From NCBI GenBank assembly GCA_024275555.1, contig JAJRYW010000397.1, positions 1 to 11,766 of the forward strand: DNA of 11,766 nt. Direction: 5' to 3'. Below, piece after piece: positions 6,178-11,766 of this stretch (positions are counted from its first letter, which is position 1; each line of letters starts with the position of its first letter). Position numbers and translations under genes: made by a program. The stretch comes from Calditrichota bacterium (GTDB taxonomy: Bacteria; Calditrichota; Calditrichia; RBG-13-44-9; J075). Under the pieces are notes generated by a model. It was given only the letters and a program-made list of their open reading frames with translations, did no database searches and was not told the DNA's origin.

Positions 6178-6769
6178 GTTTAAAGATAAAATAAAATTTC
6201 CTCTTCTCAACTCGATCACGGGCGCATAAGAGCGCCTCAATATAACATCAATTTACGCCGTTCCACATTCAAAAAATTGTTTATTCCCGATGACTGCTCC
6301 AATGCAAAGTAGCATTCGAGATACAGAGGAGGCGACTGCGGAATAAACGTTTCTTGAACACCGGGATTATAATTTTTGATTAAATCATTGCACCACACAA
6401 AAGGAGTGTCAAGCTTCAGCTTGACAGAGAGAAATTCTACCGACGCAGCCAAACTAAAGTTGGACGCCCCGATTTCGTCGCTCCGGGTATTGCACCACAC
6501 AAAAGGAGTGTCAAGCTTCAGCTCGACAGAGAGAAATTCTACCGACATAGCCAAACTAAAGTTGGACGCCCCGATTTCGTCGCTCCGGGTATTGCACCAC
6601 ACAAAAGGAGTGTCAAGCTTCAGCTTGACAGAAAGAAATTCTTCCGACGCTGCCAAACTAAAGTTGGACGCTCCTAACCCGTTGCCCAACGTTCGCAAAC
6701 ACCATAACTCGAGATACGGCCCATAAAGGGTGTCTTTCCCCGGTTCCTGTCCACGATTATTTTTGAAAT
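6178..6769. other. Intergenic region between divergent promoters, repeat-rich
   Basis: This region separates the minus-strand tRNA/ribosomal operon from the plus-strand exporter. It holds a short hairpin (GGCGC-ATAAGA-GCGCC, 6221-6236), a 5-bp hairpin near 6300-6315 (AATGC / GCATT), and the 102-bp tandem repeats (6387-6674). Long frames are open on both strands through the repeats, but neither resembles a known protein; the minus frame starts with TTG and no SD, and I do not call either a gene. Confidence 0.6.
6387..6674. repeat. 102-bp tandem repeat, two full copies and one of about 84 bp
   Basis: Copies begin at 6387, 6489 and 6591, each with ATTGCACCACACAAAAGGAG. Copies 1 and 2 differ at 3 of 102 positions; copy 3 differs from copy 1 at about 4 of 84 and then diverges after 6674. 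Each unit contains arms TGTCAAGC / GCTTGACA around a 4-base loop (TTCA on plus, TGAA on minus) and a second weaker palindrome, CCAA...TTGG. In copy 2 one arm base has changed, and the pairing survives as G-U only in the minus-strand RNA. The repeat is not a CRISPR: the unit is long and there are no spacers. Confidence 0.95.
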
Positions 6770-6798
6770 TTGTCTTTCCCCTAAAAATTTAGTAAAAT
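6770..6798 (+). promoter_or_regulatory. Candidate sigma70 promoter of the exporter-glycosyltransferase pair
   Basis: TTGTCT (6770-6775), a 17-base spacer and TAAAAT (6793-6798) lie 86 bases before the ATG of the ABC exporter, in an A/T-rich patch. Initiation would be near 6805, leaving an 80-base leader that ends in the SD GAGGT (6874-6878). Confidence 0.5.
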
Positions 6799-6884
6799 CG
6801 CCTCGCACCGATCTTTAAATAATGATGAACCGGCTTGGAGGCAAGCGCAGGTCCTGCAAAGGACTGGTTGTTTGAGGTTGCTAA

Positions 6885-8807
6885 ATGAGTGAAGAGAATT
6901 CCGCACATTCTAAAAAGTCCCCCAAAATCGGCAACGAGGACCTGGCCCTTTATCTCCGCATCATTTCCTATTTACGCCCTTATATCCCGCACATCGTGCT
7001 GGTTCTAATCTTCAACTTTCTTTTTGTTATTTTCAACACCCTTTCGGTGTGGATGGTTGCCCCGGTAATCTCCGCTCTTTTTAAGGAACAGCCGCAGCAG
7101 GAACAGGTGCTCGAAGAGGAGCCGCTCCAAACTGAAACCCCCTCCCCTGCCCCGTTTAATCTCAATGCCTGGCTAAAACACCAGGTCGGGCGGTTTTTAG
7201 AACAGGGGGACCGGGTGGAAACCCTGAAGCTGCTCTGCCTGTTCATTGTCTTTACCTTTTTGCTGAAAAACTTTTTTGCCTACCTGGAATTTTATTGGGT
7301 GAGCTACGTGGAGCAAAAGGTAGTGAAAAACCTGCGCGAGGAGGTCTACCGGCACGTCTTGCAGCAATCGTTGAGTTTCTTCGACCGTCATGACACCGGC
7401 GGCATTATATCGCGGATCACCAACGATATTAACCAGGTGAATGTAGCGGTCAACCGCAGTTTCACTAAAATCATCCGCGATCCGGTATTGATCATCCTGT
7501 TTGTCGTCCTGCTCTTCAGCATTAGTTGGCAACTCTCCCTGGTGGCATTAATCGTCTTTCCGCTCAGCACGGTGGTCATCCAACGGATTGGCAAAAGTTT
7601 ACGGCGGAAAAGCCGCCGGGTGCAGGAGCGCATATCAGACATCACCGGCCTGCTGCAGGAGACCATCTCCGGAATTAAAGTGGTGAAGGCCTTTGCTATG
7701 GAAGACTACGAGGATGAAAAATTCAAACACTATTCCGAGCGGCATTTCCGGGCTATTTTGCGCAGGGTGCGCCTACACCGGCTCTCCTCGCCGCTCTCCG
7801 AATCCCTGGGTGTCGGGGTGATGGCCAGCGTGCTCTGGTTCGGCGGGAGTCTGGTTCTGGAAGGCCAGTTGCTCAGTTCGGAAGATTTCATCCGCTTTGT
7901 AATTCTGCTCTTTGCCATGATGGACCCCATCAAAAGTCTGGGCGACCTGAACAACAACATCCAAATTGCCCTGGCCTCGGGAAAGCGCATCTTTGATCTG
8001 CTCGATACGCCCATCGAAATTTCCGATAAACCAAACGCGCTGGCGAAGAAAACTTTCCAGCGGGATATTTGTTTTGAGGAAGTATATTTCCGCTACGACA
8101 CCAGTTCCGATTGGGTAATAAAAGATTTCACCCTGCGCATCAAAAAACACCAGAAGATTGCCTTTGTGGGCAGTTCCGGGGCCGGCAAGACCACTATTTT
8201 AAGCCTGCTGCCCCGCTTTTACGAACCGCAAAAAGGGCGCATCCTCATTGACGGCCTGGACATCCGCGATCTTAAACTTGCCGATCTGCGCCGGCTGATG
8301 GGAATCGTCACCCAGGAAGTGGTGTTGTTTAACGACACCATCGCCCGGAACATCGCCTACGGAAAAGGGGAGTTCAGCATGGAGCAGGTTGAACATGCAG
8401 CGCGATTAGCGAACGCTTATGAATTTATCACCAAAATGCCCAGGGGCTTTGACACGGTGATCGGCGAACGCGGGATGCTGCTCTCCGGGGGACAAAGGCA
8501 GCGGATTTCCATTGCCCGGGCCATTCTGAAAAACCCGCCCATCCTCATTTTCGACGAAGCCACCTCTTCCCTGGATTCCGAATCGGAATTCTTAATCCAG
8601 GAAGCAATTGAGAACCTGATGAAAGACCGCACCGTATTGATTATCGCCCACCGTCTTTCTTCGATCATAAAGTCGGACATCATTGTGGTGATGGAAAACG
8701 GGGAAATCGTCGATCAGGGTTCCAACAAAGAACTGCTGGAACGCTCCGAACGTTATCGCCATCTCTATAAATTGCAATTTGCCAATTCCACCTCCGAGAC
8801 AAATTAG
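6885..8807 (+). CDS. MsbA-like ABC exporter (fused membrane and ATPase domains)
   Basis: The 640-residue half-transporter has an N-terminal six-helix exporter domain (about 30-345) and a C-terminal ATPase. Such proteins work as homodimers in the inner membrane and flip lipids, often lipid A core or other glycolipids, or drugs. Motifs in order: Walker A GSSGAGKTT (429-437), Q-loop VTQEVVLF, signature LSGGQRQR (533-540), Walker B ILIFDEA (553-559) and H-loop His589. Between the first two helices is a Glu/Gln/Pro-rich loop of about 45 residues (67-111), longer than in E. coli MsbA. The ATG has GAGGT 6 bases upstream. A GT4 glycosyltransferase follows 18 bases after the stop, which favours an envelope-glycolipid substrate, but the substrate cannot be read from the sequence, so no gene symbol is given. 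Confidence 0.93.
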   Translation: MSEENSAHSKKSPKIGNEDLALYLRIISYLRPYIPHIVLVLIFNFLFVIFNTLSVWMVAPVISALFKEQPQQEQVLEEEPLQTETPSPAPFNLNAWLKHQVGRFLEQGDRVETLKLLCLFIVFTFLLKNFFAYLEFYWVSYVEQKVVKNLREEVYRHVLQQSLSFFDRHDTGGIISRITNDINQVNVAVNRSFTKIIRDPVLIILFVVLLFSISWQLSLVALIVFPLSTVVIQRIGKSLRRKSRRVQERISDITGLLQETISGIKVVKAFAMEDYEDEKFKHYSERHFRAILRRVRLHRLSSPLSESLGVGVMASVLWFGGSLVLEGQLLSSEDFIRFVILLFAMMDPIKSLGDLNNNIQIALASGKRIFDLLDTPIEISDKPNALAKKTFQRDICFEEVYFRYDTSSDWVIKDFTLRIKKHQKIAFVGSSGAGKTTILSLLPRFYEPQKGRILIDGLDIRDLKLADLRRLMGIVTQEVVLFNDTIARNIAYGKGEFSMEQVEHAARLANAYEFITKMPRGFDTVIGERGMLLSGGQRQRISIARAILKNPPILIFDEATSSLDSESEFLIQEAIENLMKDRTVLIIAHRLSSIIKSDIIVVMENGEIVDQGSNKELLERSERYRHLYKLQFANSTSETN

Positions 8808-8825
8808 AAGCCGGTAAAAACGCTT

Positions 8826-9959
8826 ATGGATACCACAACTCAAAAACCGCTTTCCATTTTTTTTATGAACAGCGTCAGTGAGGATAGCTGGGGCGGAGGC
8901 GAGAAATGGATGCTCACCGCAGCCAAAGGTTTACGGGATCGCGGCCACACCATTTACTTTGCCGGGCGGCGGAATTCCATTTTTCTGGCAAATTGCGCCG
9001 AAGCCGGCTTCCCGGTCTACCCGATGAACATCAAAAGTGATTTTGGGCCGGTAAACATCTTTAAACTGGCGGCGTTTTATCGCCGCAACCGAATTGATGT
9101 AGTCATAGCCAACTTCAACAAGGATGTTCGATTGACCGGCATTGCCCGCTGGCTCTATCCCCGGCCGGCTCTGCTGGCCCGCTCCGGGCTGGCCATTTTG
9201 CCCAACAACTGGAAATACCGGCTCACCTACAAGCGCCTGGTCGATGGCATCATCACCAACACCCGGGCCATCAAGGAAACTTACCTGCGTTACCAATGGC
9301 TGGAGGAGCCGTTCATCCGGGTAATTTACAACGGAATTGACACCAGCGTGGAGATTAAGGTGGATCGCGAGCAACTCCGGCAGGAGTTTGATCTTCCCGA
9401 AGAGGGGCCGGTGATTACCTCCGTGGGCCGCCTGACGCCGCAGAAGCAGCAGGAGCTTTTCCTGGAGGTCGCCCAGAACATTCACAAGGAGTGGCCAGAA
9501 GCTGTTTTCATCATCGTGGGGGAAGGCGAACTGCGCGACAACCTGAAACGATACGCCAACGAACTGGGCGTGCTCGACAACCTCTACATGGTCGGCCATC
9601 AGAATGATGTCAACCGCTTTTACGCTTATAGCGACATCGTTTTGCTCACCTCGGAAGTGGAAGGCCTGCCCAACGTGGTGATGGAAGCCATGCTGGCCGG
9701 AAAACCGGTGGTCGCCTTCGATGTCGGGGGAATCCGGGAGCTGATCACCTCCGAAAAAACCGGCATCATTGTGCCGCCCAACGACATCTACCTGATGACC
9801 CAACGCACCCTGGAGCTGTTAATGCGCCCGGATTTGCGCGCTTCCATCGGCAAAGCCGCCCGGGAGTACATCAAAGAACACTTTTCTCTTGATAAAATGA
9901 TCCGAAACCTGGAAATTTACCTGGATGAAATCATCACCCGCCGGGCCGCCGGCAAATAG
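8826..9959 (+). CDS. GT4-family glycosyltransferase
   Basis: The 377-residue protein is a retaining GT-B enzyme that moves a sugar from an activated donor to an acceptor at the cytoplasmic side of the membrane. The N-terminal acceptor domain has the Gly-rich WGGGEKW loop (22-28). The C-terminal donor domain has VGRLTPQKQQ with Arg202 and Lys207 for the phosphates, GEGELRDNLK, and the E-x7-E motif at Glu279 and Glu287 in EVEGLPNVVMEAM, then GGIRELI. No signal peptide is seen. It follows the MsbA-like exporter after 18 bases and was probably cotranscribed with it; together they suggest LPS core or other glycolipid assembly. Donor and acceptor are unknown. No good SD precedes the ATG at 8826. 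Confidence 0.93.
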   Translation: MDTTTQKPLSIFFMNSVSEDSWGGGEKWMLTAAKGLRDRGHTIYFAGRRNSIFLANCAEAGFPVYPMNIKSDFGPVNIFKLAAFYRRNRIDVVIANFNKDVRLTGIARWLYPRPALLARSGLAILPNNWKYRLTYKRLVDGIITNTRAIKETYLRYQWLEEPFIRVIYNGIDTSVEIKVDREQLRQEFDLPEEGPVITSVGRLTPQKQQELFLEVAQNIHKEWPEAVFIIVGEGELRDNLKRYANELGVLDNLYMVGHQNDVNRFYAYSDIVLLTSEVEGLPNVVMEAMLAGKPVVAFDVGGIRELITSEKTGIIVPPNDIYLMTQRTLELLMRPDLRASIGKAAREYIKEHFSLDKMIRNLEIYLDEIITRRAAGK

Positions 9960-9967
9960 GGCCCGGC
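9940..9967 (+). other. GC-rich hairpin over the glycosyltransferase stop codon
   Basis: A perfect 8-bp inverted repeat GCCGGGCC / GGCCCGGC with a 12-base loop spans the TAG stop. No U-run follows, so it is not a standard intrinsic terminator, though it might still pause or end the exporter-glycosyltransferase transcript. Confidence 0.4.
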
Positions 9968-10332
9968 AGATGATTTACTTTGACGCAGAATAACACGGAT
10001 TATTTTGATTCTCGCTGATAAGTTCCCCGGGTTATTCGGTTTGTAGTTGGAATAGCCCTGCTGTCGCTGATAAAACTTTGCATTCTGCTTCACACAAACA
10101 GGCCAGACAAATACCCTGAGATTGACGTCACGCCAGGAGATTGAAGATAATTGTAAAAGATAGACGCTTTGCGTTTTTTGCGGCTTTACGTGAGGTATTT
10201 CCGTTTTTCTCCGCAGTAAGAGACCCGCATTTCCTGCCGTTCCAAGCTTTATGTGCAGCGGGGATCGCCGGAAAAGCGCACCACTCCCTGCCGCGCTTGT
10301 AAGCCGCATTCGATACCAGAGGGGGCAACACT
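9960..10332. other. Intergenic region before radC
   Basis: No gene is seen. Two segments look like degenerate dispersed-repeat text rather than unique sequence: about 9975-10020 (GCAGAATAACACGGATTATT, then TCGCTGATAA, which recurs near 10065 as GTCGCTGATAA) and about 10163-10195 (CGCTTTGCGTTTTTTGCGGC followed by TTTACGTGAG). A candidate promoter for radC lies at 10122-10151. The short frames crossing the region are shadows of neighbouring genes or have no support. Confidence 0.5.
10122..10151 (+). promoter_or_regulatory. Candidate promoter of radC-radA
   Basis: TTGACG (10122-10127), an 18-base spacer and GATAAT (10146-10151) fit a sigma70 promoter. It would give a leader of about 175 bases before the radC GTG. 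Confidence 0.35.
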
Positions 10333-11046
10333 GTGAAGATCAGAGAAGAGGAATTTTATCACTCCCGGATTACCGATTGGCCGGAGGGGGAGCGTCCCCG
10401 GGAAAAGCTGATGCAGTTAGGGCCGGAACGACTGAGCGAGGCGGAGTTGCTGGCCATTCTGCTTCGCACCGGCAGCCGCACCCAAACCGCGGTGGATTTA
10501 GCCAAGACCATCGTCACCCGCTACGGAAATTTGCAGCAACTCTCCGGAATGGACTACCGGGAGTTTTTCCGCTTAAAAGGCATCGGCCCGGTCAAAGCGG
10601 TTACCTTAATCGCCGCGTTTGAAATTGCCCGGCGGATTGCCTCGACCGAAACCCCGATGCGGTGGAAAGTAACCGGCCCGGACAGCATCTACCAGCGCTA
10701 CGGTCCGCGGCTGACGCACCTCAAAAAGGAGATCTTTTTAATTTTGATTTTAAACAGCGCCAACATACTGATCCGGGATGTGCAGATCAGCGAAGGGATT
10801 CTGAACGCCTCGCTGGTTCATGCGCGAGAGGTGTTTAAACCGGCGATCCTGGAATCGGCGGCCAGCATCATCCTGCTGCACAACCATCCTTCCGGGGAGA
10901 CCCACCCCTCCCGGGAGGACAAATCGATTACCCAAACGCTGGTGCAGGCAGGCAAGTTGTTAAACATCCCGGTGCTCGACCACCTGATCATCGGCGTCGC
11001 CGGCTACTTCAGTTTCCGGGAAGCCAATCTCATCGAAGGGGATTAA
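10333..11046 (+). CDS. radC: RadC family protein (JAB/MPN domain)
   Basis: The 237-residue protein is a standard-length chromosomal RadC. The N-terminal part has the DWPEGERPREKL motif and a helix-hairpin-helix (LKGIGPVKAVTLIAAFEIARR, about 82-102). The C-terminal JAB domain keeps the metal-binding pattern H183-x-H185-x10-D196 in HNHPSGETHPSREDKS, with Glu154 upstream. The family was once thought to act in DNA repair, but its real role is not established. The start is GTG with AGAGGGGG 7 bases upstream. It ends 3 bases before radA, so the two are almost surely one transcript. Confidence 0.95.
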   Translation: MKIREEEFYHSRITDWPEGERPREKLMQLGPERLSEAELLAILLRTGSRTQTAVDLAKTIVTRYGNLQQLSGMDYREFFRLKGIGPVKAVTLIAAFEIARRIASTETPMRWKVTGPDSIYQRYGPRLTHLKKEIFLILILNSANILIRDVQISEGILNASLVHAREVFKPAILESAASIILLHNHPSGETHPSREDKSITQTLVQAGKLLNIPVLDHLIIGVAGYFSFREANLIEGD

Positions 11047-11049
11047 AGC

Positions 11050-11766
11050 ATGGCCAAGAGCAAGCGGGTGTTCACTTGCCAGTCCTGCGGTTTTCAATCG
11101 CCCAAATGGCAAGGGCGCTGCCCGGAGTGCAGCGAATGGAACACCTTTATCGAGGAGCAGGTTGCCGCCTCCGCTTCCAAGCAGTCCGCCAAACCGCCCC
11201 AATCGCAGCCGACCCCCCTGGGGGACATAGCCGCTACCAGGCCCGAGGAGCGCATCTCCACCGGCGTCCCGGAATTCGACCGGGTGCTGGGCGGGGGACT
11301 CTTCCCCGCCTCGGTAATTTTGCTGGCCGGGGAACCGGGGATCGGTAAATCCACCCTGCTGCTCCAGGTGCTGCTCTCGCTGCAGGCCTCCGGCAAAAAG
11401 GCGCTCTACATCACCGGGGAGGAGTCTTTGCAGCAGGTGCGCAACCGGGCCGTACGCCTGCCCCAGAATGACGACTCGCTGCTGATCCTCTCCGAAACCG
11501 TGCTGCCGGATATTCTCTACCACATCGAAAAAGTCGAGCCGGAAGTGGTGGTGATGGATTCGGTGCAGTCGATGTATCACCCCGATCTGTCCGGCTCGCC
11601 CGGCAATCTCAGCCAGGTGCGGGAATGCACCGCCCAACTGTTTACCAGCGCCAAAACGCGCGGATTTACCCTGATTTTAATCGGCCACGTCACCAAAGAA
11701 GGCTCCGTGGCCGGCCCCAAGACGCTGGAGCACCTGGTCGATGTGGTGATTTCCTTCGAGAGCAAC
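11050..11766 (+). CDS. radA: DNA repair protein RadA (Sms), N-terminal half, runs off the right edge
   Basis: RadA is a RecA-like ATPase and DnaB-type motor that extends branches in recombination. The 239 codons seen here contain the N-terminal zinc finger (Cys10, Cys13, Cys24, Cys27), Walker A GEPGIGKST (94-102), the Walker B Asp170 in VVVMDSVQ, and the GHVTKEG segment. Full-length proteins are about 450 residues; the KNRFG motif and Lon-like C-terminus lie beyond the window. The ATG is 3 bases after radC, with AAGGGG inside the end of radC as the likely SD. Confidence 0.96.
   Translation, partial: MAKSKRVFTCQSCGFQSPKWQGRCPECSEWNTFIEEQVAASASKQSAKPPQSQPTPLGDIAATRPEERISTGVPEFDRVLGGGLFPASVILLAGEPGIGKSTLLLQVLLSLQASGKKALYITGEESLQQVRNRAVRLPQNDDSLLILSETVLPDILYHIEKVEPEVVVMDSVQSMYHPDLSGSPGNLSQVRECTAQLFTSAKTRGFTLILIGHVTKEGSVAGPKTLEHLVDVVISFESN

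Noticed and set aside
6221..6236. Terminator facing the repeat region
   Set aside because: The stem is only 5 bp and no T-run follows on either strand.
6387..6674. CRISPR array
   Set aside because: The unit is 102 bp and contiguous, with no unique spacers between copies and no cas genes nearby.
8931..9803. Long minus-strand frame of 290 codons inside the glycosyltransferase gene
   Set aside because: It is a shadow frame of the GT4 gene, rich in His/Val/Gly, with no family features; the plus-strand reading has all GT4 motifs.
10251..10622. Plus-strand frame of 123 codons overlapping radC
   Set aside because: It is a shifted reading of the radC start; radC itself has clear domains and an SD.
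10960..11637. Minus-strand frame of 225 codons opposite radC/radA
   Set aside because: The plus strand encodes RadA with zinc finger and Walker motifs; the antisense frame is a product of high G+C at third positions.

Overview
The window looks like a Gram-negative bacterium. It has an MsbA-type exporter paired with a glycosyltransferase, a membrane pyrophosphatase of the K+-dependent type, an L25/Pth/S6/S18/L9 translation cluster, and Shine-Dalgarno (SD) sites mixed with frequent GTG and TTG starts. Base composition is moderate, roughly half G+C by eye. The gene content would suit the FCB group or a neighbouring phylum, but that is an impression, because no rRNA or other decisive marker is present.

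Layout. Positions 1-6177 are read on the minus strand. In transcription order there is a sigma70-like promoter (6177-6149), tRNA-Gln(UUG), an intrinsic terminator, then rplY, pth, hppA, rpsF, rpsR and rplI, closed by a strong intrinsic terminator at 948-913. Beyond that, running off the left edge, is an open reading frame that starts as the N-terminal DNA-binding domain of the replication-restart helicase PriA and continues in frame as the middle of a prephenate dehydrogenase (TyrA). Both parent proteins are incomplete at the junction. From 6770 the plus strand takes over: a promoter, an MsbA-like ABC exporter and a GT4 glycosyltransferase, then a 373-base spacer, then radC and the first half of radA, which runs off the right edge.

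How the genes fit together. rplY-pth-(hppA)-rpsF-rpsR-rplI is a translation operon (ribosomal proteins L25, S6, S18, L9 and peptidyl-tRNA hydrolase) with an ion-pumping pyrophosphatase inserted in the middle. The exporter and glycosyltransferase are probably a cell-envelope glycolipid pair. radC and radA are 3 bases apart and probably cotranscribed.

The parts most worth a second look are the PriA-TyrA chimera (real fusion, deletion scar or assembly error), three 102-bp tandem repeats each carrying a hairpin with 8-bp arms (6387-6674), a recently duplicated 54-bp coding repeat that lengthens the tail of ribosomal protein S6, and the terminator that separates tRNA-Gln from the rplY operon with little room for a new promoter. 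I did not find a defence system, CRISPR array, transposase or phage gene.
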